Shown here piece by piece: positions 51,039 through 59,037 of a stretch of DNA of 64,000 nt. This DNA comes from CAZBBC01 sp964489835 (lineage in GTDB: Bacteria; Calditrichota; Calditrichia; JAJRVZ01): NCBI GenBank assembly GCA_964489835.1, contig CAZBBC010000003.1, positions 1-64,000 of the forward strand, read 5' to 3'. Both the position numbers and the translations under genes were made by a program. The notes under the pieces were generated by a model. That model searched no databases, was not told where the DNA came from, and saw only the letters and a list, made by a program, of their open reading frames with translations. Numbering within the stretch: position 1 is the stretch's first letter; each line of letters starts with the position of its first letter.

Positions 51039-52721
51039 ATGAAGCGACAACATTTTATCCTTGCAATATTTAGTTTATTCATTCTGCTGACGCCTTTGGC
51101 ATATCAGACAATGTATCTTCAAGCAGATGAATCCGATTATTATTCAAAAATAAAACTGGGGCTGAATTATTTTCAGAAAACTTATGATCGGGTTCAGGCA
51201 CATTATGTCGAAGAAATTGATCCATACGAATTTGTAAAAGCCGGTATTGAGGGTATGCTCGGGGCATTGGATCCGTACACAGTGTTTATAGAGCAGGAAG
51301 CAGATACAAGGCTAAAAATTATAACAACCGGCAAATACGGTGGTGTCGGTATGGAAATCGGGATGCGCAATAATCGTGTCACGATTATTAGTCCCATGGA
51401 TAATTCCCCCGCCCAAAAAGCAGGTATCCAGGCCGGAGATTTTATTGAAGCGATTAACGGATATAATGTTACCAGTTCATCACTGGAAAAAATATCCCAA
51501 AAACTGCGAGGCCCGGTTGGCAGTGAAGTCGAGCTAACCATTAAACGACCCGGTTACACCGATGATATAATCTTATCCCTGAAGCGGGAAGAAATCGTTA
51601 TTGAGGATGTTAATTTTGCTGAATTTATTCAACCTGGAGTCGCCTATATTCGTTTGACGGGATTTACCGATAAAGCCGGCTCTGAACTACGCAGGGCGAT
51701 TAAAGAACTTGAATTAAAAAGCGAAATTGAGGTTTTTATACTTGATCTACGTGGTAATTCAGGTGGATTATTAGAGGCAGCCGTTGAGGTTTTGGGTGTA
51801 TTTTTACCCAATGGAACAACGGTTGTAACGACAAAAGGCTTTCGTGACGGTGAACATTCATTCGAAACGCATAACGATCCGCTCCTTCCCAAAACACCTT
51901 TGGCTGTTCTGGTTGACCAGGGAAGTGCCAGTGCTTCAGAAATTGTCGCTGGTGCTTTGCAAGATCTTGATCGCTCAATCATCGTTGGAACCAGTACTTT
52001 TGGGAAGGGATTGGTTCAAAAAGTATATAACATCGATAAAAATAATAGTACCAAAGTAAAGGTAACAACGGCAAAATATTATATTCCGAGCGGAAGATGT
52101 GTACAGAAACAGGATTATACCGAAAATAAAACACTCTTTTACCATGGAGAAGCGGATTGTACGCTTTCAACAATTGAAAATTCTGCGTATTATACAATTA
52201 ACAACAGACAGGTTTATGAGAAGGGAGGGATAACTCCTGACCGGTTTGTAGAGGGTGACGATGTTCCTCTCGTTATAATGGAACTATGGAGGAAAAGTCT
52301 TTTCTTCAATTTTGCTGTTGATTATCATCAAAAACATCCGATAAATTCGAAAGAGATCGAAATAACTGAGAGTATGTTTAATGATTTCGTCTCATTTGTT
52401 CAATCAAAAAATTTTGTTTATAAAATTGAAGGAGAGAACGAAGTGCTGGCTTTTCTAAAAACGGCCAGAGAAGAGAGTCTGCCAAAGGATATTATCGATT
52501 CGGGCGAGGATCTTCTGAAACACTTAAATGAATTGAAAACAAATGATTTACTGAACCAGAAAAATGAAATCAGGAATATTCTTCTTTCTGAACTGGCTGA
52601 GAAATATTATGGAAACAGAGAAAAAATTCGTTACAGCCTAAAAAACGATGAGCAGTTGCACGCTGCAATGGACGTTGTATTAAATAAAAGTGAGTATAAA
52701 AAGATTCTTGCAATCAAGTAA
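51039..52721 (+). CDS. Carboxy-terminal processing protease (S41 family, PDZ)
   Basis: Periplasmic serine protease of the Ctp/Prc type. The 560 residues have an N-terminal signal/anchor (about 5-25), a PDZ domain (about 85-170, GVGMEIGMRNN and DFIEAINGYNV), and the S41 core with Ser in GSASASEIVAG and Lys in TFGKGLVQ. The C-terminal ~150 residues form an extra helical domain. Its substrates are unknown. A strong terminator follows. Confidence 0.93.
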   Translation: MKRQHFILAIFSLFILLTPLAYQTMYLQADESDYYSKIKLGLNYFQKTYDRVQAHYVEEIDPYEFVKAGIEGMLGALDPYTVFIEQEADTRLKIITTGKYGGVGMEIGMRNNRVTIISPMDNSPAQKAGIQAGDFIEAINGYNVTSSSLEKISQKLRGPVGSEVELTIKRPGYTDDIILSLKREEIVIEDVNFAEFIQPGVAYIRLTGFTDKAGSELRRAIKELELKSEIEVFILDLRGNSGGLLEAAVEVLGVFLPNGTTVVTTKGFRDGEHSFETHNDPLLPKTPLAVLVDQGSASASEIVAGALQDLDRSIIVGTSTFGKGLVQKVYNIDKNNSTKVKVTTAKYYIPSGRCVQKQDYTENKTLFYHGEADCTLSTIENSAYYTINNRQVYEKGGITPDRFVEGDDVPLVIMELWRKSLFFNFAVDYHQKHPINSKEIEITESMFNDFVSFVQSKNFVYKIEGENEVLAFLKTAREESLPKDIIDSGEDLLKHLNELKTNDLLNQKNEIRNILLSELAEKYYGNREKIRYSLKNDEQLHAAMDVVLNKSEYKKILAIK

Positions 52722-52757
52722 GATTTCATTTAAAATATATAAATATATATATGTATT

Positions 52758-52788
52758 AAAAGGATTGATTTGATCAATCCTTTTTTTT
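52758..52788 (+). terminator. Rho-independent terminator after the S41 protease
   Basis: AGGATTGA pairs with TCAATCCT across a TTTGA loop, extendable by A-T pairs, and is followed by eight T residues. It lies about 40 bp beyond the protease stop codon and just upstream of the cca-like gene. Confidence 0.88.
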
Positions 52789-52810
52789 ATGTCTTTAAGT
52801 AATAGGATCA

Positions 52811-54223
52811 ATGATATCTAAAATTAATAAAAACACCCGGGATTTGTTTGATAAAATATCAGCCGTCGGCGAAGAGGTGGGTACTTGTGTCTATGTTGTG
52901 GGAGGATATGTACGAGATCTATTACGTGGACAAGATGGTTTGGATCTTGATTTCGTTGTTATCGGAGATGCCCTCGATTTCTGCCGTGAATTAAAAAAAA
53001 GAATACGGGCTGGATCCGTTGTTAACTACCCCCGGTTTGGAACCTGTATGATGGAATATCGTAACCACAAATTGGAATTCGTTTCTGCCCGGAAAGAATC
53101 TTATCTTAAAGACTCAAGAAAACCTGACGTAAAACGGGCAGATTTACTTACAGATTTAAGTCGTCGTGATTTTACTATCAACGCAATGGCAATGAATATT
53201 CAACCGGATCATTTTGGAGAGATAACGGATCCTTATAATGGTAAGAATGATTTAAAATTAGGGTTGATTCGTACTCCGCTCGAACCCGAACAAACATTTT
53301 CAGATGATCCATTGCGTATGATGCGTGCTATTCGTTTTGCCACACAATTTTCCTTCAAAATTGCTCCGGATGCTTTATCAGCATTGCAAAGGGCCGCCGA
53401 CCGGATAAAAATCATTTCTCAGGAGAGAATTACCGCAGAATTTAGCAAAATCCTGTTAACAAAAAAGCCCTCTGTGGGTATTAATCTTCTTGAAAAAAAC
53501 GGTCTGCTTAATCACTTTTTTCCCGAGCTGTCCGACACCCAGGGTATTGAGCAACGAAATTCTTACCATCACAAAGATGTCTTCTATCATACATTACAAG
53601 TACTTGACCAGATATCCCAGTATACGGATAAGCTGGAATTAAAACTCGCCGCTGTCTTACATGATATTGCAAAACCGAAAACCAAGCGATTTAATAAAAA
53701 TACGGGTTGGATATTTCACGGACATGAAGTTATCGGAGAACGAATGTCGGCATCAATATTGCACAGATTAAAATATCCAAAAGATATGATTACATATGTA
53801 CAAAAGCTAGTGCGACTGCATTTGCGACCGATGGCACTTGTATCCGAAGAAGTAACCGATTCCGCCATTCGACGACTGCTTTTTCTGGCTGGGAATGAAT
53901 TTGATGATCTTATGATACTTTGCCGGGCTGACATTACTTCTAAGAATCCGGACAAAGTAAAACGATATTTAAAAAACTACGAGATTGTTCTGGAAAAAGC
54001 CCTGGAAGTAGATAAAAAAGATCAACTACGGGCATTTAAAAGTCCGGTTGATGGGAATGAGATCATGACATTATTTAGCATGCAGCCAGGTCCAAAAGTA
54101 GGTCGGGTTAAAAAAATTATTGAAGAGGCTATACTTTCAGGTGAAATTCCCAACGACCATGATGCTGCCCGTGAATACATCATCACTAAAATTAATTTAA
54201 ATTCTGATCCCAAAAGTAATTAA
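52811..54223 (+). CDS. CCA tRNA nucleotidyltransferase / poly(A) polymerase family with HD domain
   Basis: Class II nucleotidyltransferase. The 470 residues show VYVVGGYVRDLLRG, the metal-binding DLD (about 45), RRDFTINAMAM, the neck RMMRAIRFATQF and an HD domain (VLHDIAKPKT). HD domains occur in both CCA-adding enzymes and some relatives, so CCA versus poly(A) specificity is uncertain. The lone tRNA here lacks an encoded CCA, which fits a need for CCA addition. AGGATC precedes the ATG. Confidence 0.87.
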   Translation: MISKINKNTRDLFDKISAVGEEVGTCVYVVGGYVRDLLRGQDGLDLDFVVIGDALDFCRELKKRIRAGSVVNYPRFGTCMMEYRNHKLEFVSARKESYLKDSRKPDVKRADLLTDLSRRDFTINAMAMNIQPDHFGEITDPYNGKNDLKLGLIRTPLEPEQTFSDDPLRMMRAIRFATQFSFKIAPDALSALQRAADRIKIISQERITAEFSKILLTKKPSVGINLLEKNGLLNHFFPELSDTQGIEQRNSYHHKDVFYHTLQVLDQISQYTDKLELKLAAVLHDIAKPKTKRFNKNTGWIFHGHEVIGERMSASILHRLKYPKDMITYVQKLVRLHLRPMALVSEEVTDSAIRRLLFLAGNEFDDLMILCRADITSKNPDKVKRYLKNYEIVLEKALEVDKKDQLRAFKSPVDGNEIMTLFSMQPGPKVGRVKKIIEEAILSGEIPNDHDAAREYIITKINLNSDPKSN

Positions 54224-54306
54224 ATATCAAATCTTCTCGTAAAATATTTTCCAAATTTAGCAATTAATTCGGAACAAGCTCTGTGCAATCTTTAAAAGGA
54301 AATTCC

Positions 54307-55692
54307 ATGAATGCCTTAAGAGTATTAATTCTCGACGATGAGAAAAAAATTGCTGATAAAGTTGCTGACTATCTTGTAAAACGAGGATATTCGACCCAGA
54401 CGGCTTATTATCCTTCTCAAGCTTTTAACATCCTCAATCATGATACAATCGATATTTTTATATCCGATGTTATGCTACCGGAGATGAGCGGCTTGGAGAT
54501 TTTAAAAAAAACCAAAATTTCTTTTCCTCAGGTAGAAGTTATTATGATCAGCGGACATGGTGATATGGATATGGTTATTGAAGCAATGCATCAAGGTGCA
54601 GTAGATTTTATTAAAAAGCCTTTCAGTTTTTTAGACATTCAGATGTCCATTGAGAGAACCGGAAAATATCTAAAATTGCAAAACCAATTGCAACTGGCTG
54701 AAAATAGAAATTCATTAATTTCTCGGGATCTGGAAAACCGGATTGAAAAGAATTTTATCGGGACCAGTAAAAAAATTAAAGCTGTTCTGGAAACAGCCTT
54801 AAAGGCCGGTAAAGACAAGGATGCCAGTATTCTTATCACCGGTGAAAACGGTACCGGTAAAGAAATTATTGCCCGCATCATTCATCATGCCAGTGAACGA
54901 AATCATGAAGTGTTCTTCCCGGTAAATTGTTCTGCCATTCCCGAGTCACTTTTAGAAAGTGAGTTTTTCGGACACCGGAAAGGATCATTTACGGATGCAA
55001 AAGAAGATAAAAAAGGATTTTTTGAACTGGCAAATGGCGGTTCCCTGTTTTTGGACGAAATCGCGGATATGCCTTTTGGATTGCAGGCAAAATTATTAAG
55101 AGCCCTTGAAGAGAAAAAAACTAAACGGGTCGGAAGTAATAAAGAAATCAATGTTGACATTCGGATTATATCAGCAACCAACGAGGATATTGAGAATCAA
55201 GTAGGAGAAAAGAAATTCCGGATTGACTTATTCCACCGTATTAATACAATCACTATCCCCATACCTCCTCTTCGAGAACGTCCCGGTGATATAAAACCTT
55301 TGCTTGAATACTTTGTAGAATACTTTGCCAAGAGGAAAAACAAACCGAGACCGTATATTGAGTCTGAGATTATAGAAAGATTAAAATTATATCATTTCCC
55401 CGGGAATGTCAGAGAACTCAGAAATATGGTTGAACGTGCACTTATTTTATCAGACAATGATATATTAACAACCACAGATTTTCCTCTTACAAACAATAAT
55501 TGGAAAAGTGATGCATCAGTGAAGCCCGGTTTGGATCTATTAAAGAATGAATTCCGCCTTATAAAAGAGGCAATGAATCTCTCCGGTTACAATCAAAAAA
55601 ACGCGGCAAATCTACTAGGAATATCAAGAGATGCATTGATTAGAAGAATGAAAAAATTTAAAATAACAATTAACAAAAATATTAGCGGATAG
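54307..55692 (+). CDS. Sigma-54-dependent response regulator (NtrC family)
   Basis: Two-component regulator of 461 residues. The REC domain has the acidic pair DDE near the N-terminus, the phospho-acceptor Asp in ISDVMLPEMSG and the conserved KKPF. The AAA+ domain has GENGTGKE, Walker B FLDEIADMP and RERPGDI; the loop that normally reads GAFTGA is GSFTDA. The C-terminus is a Fis-type helix-turn-helix (QKNAANLLGISRDALIRRMKKF). AAAGGAA precedes the ATG. No histidine kinase is adjacent. Confidence 0.94.
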   Translation: MNALRVLILDDEKKIADKVADYLVKRGYSTQTAYYPSQAFNILNHDTIDIFISDVMLPEMSGLEILKKTKISFPQVEVIMISGHGDMDMVIEAMHQGAVDFIKKPFSFLDIQMSIERTGKYLKLQNQLQLAENRNSLISRDLENRIEKNFIGTSKKIKAVLETALKAGKDKDASILITGENGTGKEIIARIIHHASERNHEVFFPVNCSAIPESLLESEFFGHRKGSFTDAKEDKKGFFELANGGSLFLDEIADMPFGLQAKLLRALEEKKTKRVGSNKEINVDIRIISATNEDIENQVGEKKFRIDLFHRINTITIPIPPLRERPGDIKPLLEYFVEYFAKRKNKPRPYIESEIIERLKLYHFPGNVRELRNMVERALILSDNDILTTTDFPLTNNNWKSDASVKPGLDLLKNEFRLIKEAMNLSGYNQKNAANLLGISRDALIRRMKKFKITINKNISG

Positions 55693-56012
55693 AAAACCGG
55701 TTGATAGTGCGATTTAGCACAACTGTGTGTTATTAATAACTAATTATCCACATTTTTTCTCAATTTTTAAATTAAAAACACACAAATTGTCATTAAATAC
55801 TGACTTTATAAAAAAATCAGAAAAATTGGCATGGTTATCGTAGGTTTAGATAAAGACTGCTACTAAAATAACATGCGGTAAAATAAATTAGCAGAAATCA
55901 AATAAGGTACGGCGCCGTTTAATTATTTTTATACTTGTATTTCGGCTAATCTTTAGTATTTTTGGGATTAGATGAAATCTATAACTTATGTAGTGCATAA
56001 ACGGAGGTTAAT
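55693..56012. other. 320-bp region upstream of ssb
   Basis: No coding sequence seen. It holds one exact DnaA-box sequence TTATCCACA (55744-55752) and the candidate ssb promoter at 55935-55964. The rest is AT-rich and unremarkable. Confidence 0.5.
55935..55964 (+). promoter_or_regulatory. Bacteroidota-type promoter for ssb
   Basis: TTG at 55935-55937 is followed after exactly 19 bp by TATTTTTG at 55957-55964, fitting the TTTG-N19-TAnnTTTG consensus of Bacteroidota sigma-A promoters (three of four bases in the -33 box). Predicted transcription start is near 55970, giving a leader of about 40 nt that contains the GGAGGT ribosome site. Confidence 0.55.
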
Positions 56013-56489
56013 ATGTCAAAAGGCACAGTAAACAAAGTCATGCTCATCGGCCGGTTAGGTCGTGATCCGGAAATGCGTTATACCTCATCCGGAACAGCGG
56101 TTGTAAATTTTAGTATGGCTACCAATCATTTTACGAAAGACCAGAGTGGAAACAATAGTGAACAAACGGAATGGCATAATATCGTAGCATTTGGTCGGAC
56201 AGCCGAGGTTGCCGGAGAATATTTAACAAAAGGTCGCCTGGTGTATATTGAAGGCCGTCTTCAAACCCGCTCATGGGACGATCCAAATGGTCAAAAAAAG
56301 TACAAAACAGAAGTCGTCTGTTCCAATCTTCAGCTGCTCGGTGGAAAAGGAGAGGTAGCAGAGACCACAGAGGAAGACACCTCTTTCATTGAGAATAAAA
56401 AGGAAAACAGCAAACCTAAGAAGGAGAAGGAGAAGGAAAAGGAAAAGGAGACTGCCGCTGCTGAAGAAGAAGATGATCTGCCATTCTGA
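56013..56489 (+). CDS. ssb: Single-stranded DNA-binding protein
   Basis: Coats single-stranded DNA in replication, repair and recombination. The 158 residues have an OB-fold (about 1-112, [15 protein letters not shown] and [12 protein letters not shown]), a short Lys/Glu-rich linker of KE repeats, and the canonical acidic tip ending DDLPF that recruits partner proteins such as RecO. GGAGGT lies five bases before the ATG. Confidence 0.97.
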   Translation: MSKGTVNKVMLIGRLGRDPEMRYTSSGTAVVNFSMATNHFTKDQSGNNSEQTEWHNIVAFGRTAEVAGEYLTKGRLVYIEGRLQTRSWDDPNGQKKYKTEVVCSNLQLLGGKGEVAETTEEDTSFIENKKENSKPKKEKEKEKEKETAAAEEEDDLPF

Positions 56490-56582
56490 GTTATTAATAG
56501 TTTTTAAATTCACTTTGCTATTGTAGCCAAAAACTTTGTTATTTCAGCAAAATTTGTACAAAGCGGAATAATTTATTTCTCG

Positions 56583-56604
56583 CCCGTCCGAGCCGGGCAG
56601 GCAG
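56583..56604 (+). repeat. GC-rich REP-like dispersed repeat, copy 1
   Basis: This 22-bp element begins CCCGTCCGAGCC and matches the reverse complement of 63601-63622 at 21 of 22 positions. It contains GCCCG/CGGGC arms able to form a small hairpin and stands out as GC-rich in an AT-rich setting. Confidence 0.8.
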
Positions 56605-56768
56605 CGCTGCAACGATAGCAATAATTTTTTTGTCTTTTTTCTTTTGTATTTGATTTGATTGCAGCATCGCTGCGCTATGGATTGACACGGAAGGAATCAC
56701 CTGTTTTAAAAAGTTTATTTCCGTGTACTTCCGTGGTAAATAAATGGACAACGATTCTCATTAAGAGA

Positions 56769-56803
56769 TAAAAAAAAGGCTGCAACATTTGTTGCAGCCT
56801 TTA
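56769..56803 (-). terminator. Strong intrinsic terminator on the minus strand
   Basis: AAAGGCTGCAAC and GTTGCAGCCTTT form a perfect 12-bp stem with a 4-nt loop. On the minus strand it is followed by about eight T residues; on the plus strand only three T residues follow. No minus-strand gene of normal size ends here. It might weakly serve ssb on the plus strand, but the T-tract favours a minus-strand transcript. Confidence 0.75.
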
Positions 56804-56904
56804 CCCAGGATTTATCCCCCAAGCATATATATTTTCATAACGTTTGAAGCAAATCAATAAGTCAACCGGTTTAATATAAAGTGGGAATCTTAAAATTTCA
56901 AGTA

Positions 56905-57021
56905 TTACTTTAAAAGATCTTGCGCTATAATTGCCTCAATACCATACCCCATAAATTTACCAGCTTTCATGATGATTGTTTTCCCCTGTCCATAGGATAT
57001 TATTTTTGATTTATGGTACAA
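56905..57021 (-). CDS. Short ORF, possible small protein or gene remnant
   Basis: TTG-started frame of 38 residues; an internal ATG at 56970 gives MKAGKFMGYGIEAIIAQDLLK (21 residues) with GGGGAAAA 15 bp upstream. The composition is protein-like (YGQGKT, GYGIEAIIAQDLL). An in-frame stop lies a few codons before the TTG. It lies just upstream of the minus-strand terminator. It may be a decayed gene end or a small protein; I recognise no family. Confidence 0.25.
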   Translation of the reverse strand: MYHKSKIISYGQGKTIIMKAGKFMGYGIEAIIAQDLLK

Positions 57022-57065
57022 AATTGGCTGTTCTCATCATTATTTATTTATTAAAACTTCTGTGG

Positions 57066-57135
57066 TTATTCGTGTCTGGTTTAAAATTTTGTTGATGCGT
57101 TTTTTCATCTGATAATTTAAACCGGACACGCATAA
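57066..57135. repeat. 70-bp imperfect inverted repeat / hairpin
   Basis: Left arm 57066-57088 (TTATTCGTGTCTGGTTTAAA...) and right arm 57114-57135 (...TTTAAACCGGACACGCATAA) are complementary with about two mismatches, one of which is a G-U pair in RNA. The 25-bp loop itself contains a short GATG/CATC stem. No T-tract follows. It could be a MITE-like remnant or a structured RNA. Confidence 0.7.
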
Positions 57136-57397
57136 TCTGTAATAAAATCACAGGTATCTTCATCAGGAATACATGGCTGTTTATCAAGGAAAATCTTTTA
57201 TTTTTGGCTTTACTTATCTAAATTGTAGAATCGGATTTATTAAACGACCGCTAATGAGAGAAATAATAAGAATTTTGTTATTTTGAATATATAAACTAAA
57301 ATGACTTGAAAATCCCTTAGAAAATTGTTTTAATGTACTTTTCTAAAAAATACAATGGTCTCAACAGCAGGAATATATAAGAATTAAAGAGTTACCC

Positions 57398-57805
57398 ATG
57401 GTTTCAAAAAAACAGATACAAGTGTTGTTGCAGCATGCATACGACGCGCAGAAAATTGCTCATGCAAAGTATTCGGGATTTAAGGTGGGAGCAGCATTGC
57501 AAACACGTGATGGTGAAATATTTAGTGGATGTAATATTGAAAGTAGTTCTCTGGGGTTAACTATTTGTGCGGAGCGGGTTGCTCTAACCAAGGCACTTTC
57601 AGAAGGAAAAACAAAATTTGTTGCCATTTTGATCGTCGGACCAGTCAAGGATTATTGTCCACCATGTGGCGCCTGCCGCCAGCTTTTATATGATTATGCA
57701 CCCAATATTGATATCATTTTGACTGATGGAAAGAACATCAAATCAGTTCCTTTATCAGAGCTGTTACCTTTCGCATTTGAAGAAACAAAATTGAGGATAA
57801 AATGA
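57398..57805 (+). CDS. cdd: Cytidine deaminase
   Basis: Zinc enzyme that converts cytidine and deoxycytidine to uridines. The 135-residue tetrameric type has CAERVAL with the catalytic Glu and the zinc-binding PCGACRQ. Start of the salvage run: it overlaps udk by 4 bp (ATGA). Confidence 0.96.
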   Translation: MVSKKQIQVLLQHAYDAQKIAHAKYSGFKVGAALQTRDGEIFSGCNIESSSLGLTICAERVALTKALSEGKTKFVAILIVGPVKDYCPPCGACRQLLYDYAPNIDIILTDGKNIKSVPLSELLPFAFEETKLRIK

Positions 57806-58434
57806 AGAAAGGTATCCTCATTGGTATCACAGGTGCATCTGGTTCCGGAAAAACACTGGTGGCAGAAAATATATATAAACAGCTGGGTTCGGAAGACGTG
57901 GTGATCTTACAAGAAGATTCTTATTATAAAGATCTTTCAAACATACCCTTTGATGAGAGAACCGGTCGAAATTTTGATCATCCCGATGCATTTGATCATG
58001 ATTTATTGCATATTCACGTCAGCGAACTCCTTGAGGGACAAACCATTGAACATCCAATCTATGATTATACAACACATAGCCGAAAAACAGAGACTAAAAC
58101 AGTTGGACCTCATCGCCTCATTGTTCTTGAAGGAATATTAATATTTAATGAGCCTGCTATGCGAAAGCTGATGGATATAAAGGTATTTATCGATACAGCA
58201 CCAGACATATGTTTTATTCGCCGCTTACGCAGAGATATTGAGGAGCGGGGACGTAATGTTAATTCGATTATCAACCAATATATGGAAACTGTTCGTCCCA
58301 TGTATTTCCAGTTCATCGAACCTTCTAAGCGCCATGCAGATATTATTATTCCTCAAGGTGGACAAAATATTATAGCCGTAGATATATTAACCACAAAAGT
58401 AAAATCTTTATTAAGTGACATGGGAGTAGAATAA
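57802..58434 (+). CDS. udk: Uridine kinase
   Basis: Phosphorylates uridine and cytidine for pyrimidine salvage. The 210 residues have the P-loop GASGSGKT, the substrate loop EDSYYKD, the FDHPDAFD motif, and RRDIEERGR. It overlaps cdd and is directly followed by tdk. Confidence 0.95.
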   Translation: MKKGILIGITGASGSGKTLVAENIYKQLGSEDVVILQEDSYYKDLSNIPFDERTGRNFDHPDAFDHDLLHIHVSELLEGQTIEHPIYDYTTHSRKTETKTVGPHRLIVLEGILIFNEPAMRKLMDIKVFIDTAPDICFIRRLRRDIEERGRNVNSIINQYMETVRPMYFQFIEPSKRHADIIIPQGGQNIIAVDILTTKVKSLLSDMGVE

Positions 58435-59037
58435 GTGGATGCCATTGTCCAACGGCACACGGGCTGGATTGAGGTTATTTGCGGAAGTATGTTTTCAGGT
58501 AAAACGGAGGAACTCATTCGCCGGGTTCGTCGGGCACAAATTGCCCGGCAAAAGGTAGCATTGTTCAAACCGGCGATTGATACTCGCTATTCAGAATCGG
58601 ATATTGTATCTCATGATGCACAGAAATTGCCTTCCCGTGTCGTTAAGGATGCCAACGAAATAATACCATTATCATTAGAAGCACAGGTAGTTGCCATAGA
58701 TGAGGCACAATTTTATAAAAAAAACCTCGTAAAAGTATGTAAAACCCTTGCAAATATGGGAAAGAGAGTAATTATTGCCGGCTTAGATACCGACTATCGG
58801 GGAGAACCGTTCCATCCAATTCCAGAATTATTAGCGGTAGCGGAATACATAACAAAGACACATGCCATCTGTGTGGTCTGTGGAAATCCGGCAAATTTTA
58901 CTCAACGTAAAACAAAATCTTCCAACCAGGTATTAATCGGTACTTCTGATATTTATGAAGCCAGATGCCGCAATTGCTATGAGCTTCCTATGGAACCTGT
59001 AAAAAGAGGAAGACAAAAGGAGAAAAAAAAGAGATGA
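58435..59037 (+). CDS. tdk: Thymidine kinase
   Basis: Type II thymidine kinase of 200 residues. P-loop GSMFSGKTEELIRR, catalytic DEAQFY, and a zinc module formed by CVVC and CRNC. The start is GTG immediately after the udk TAA, with GGGAG upstream. A basic Lys/Arg tail ends the protein. Overlaps nupC by 4 bp. Confidence 0.95.
   Translation: MDAIVQRHTGWIEVICGSMFSGKTEELIRRVRRAQIARQKVALFKPAIDTRYSESDIVSHDAQKLPSRVVKDANEIIPLSLEAQVVAIDEAQFYKKNLVKVCKTLANMGKRVIIAGLDTDYRGEPFHPIPELLAVAEYITKTHAICVVCGNPANFTQRKTKSSNQVLIGTSDIYEARCRNCYELPMEPVKRGRQKEKKKR

Larger units (their letters stand above)
56490..57397. other. 908-bp hairpin-rich intergenic region after ssb
   Basis: No full gene is visible. The region contains a GC-rich REP-like module (56583-56604), an imperfect long-range hairpin (56601-56612 with 56659-56673, a 3-nt bulge), GTGTACTTCCGTGGT-type words (56723-56737), a strong minus-strand terminator (56769-56803), a short minus ORF (56905-57021) and a 70-bp imperfect inverted repeat (57066-57135). 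It looks like decayed mobile or repeat-derived DNA, possibly with a minus-strand small RNA. Confidence 0.5.

Noticed and set aside
51203..51982. Antisense ORFs across the S41 protease
   Set aside because: They overlap the conserved PDZ and catalytic regions and encode low-complexity, non-conserved-looking protein.
55744..55752. Exact DnaA box TTATCCACA upstream of ssb, considered as part of a replication origin
   Set aside because: Only one perfect box is present; there is no cluster, no AT-rich unwinding repeat array and no dnaA/dnaN/gidA neighbours. A single 9-mer is expected by chance.
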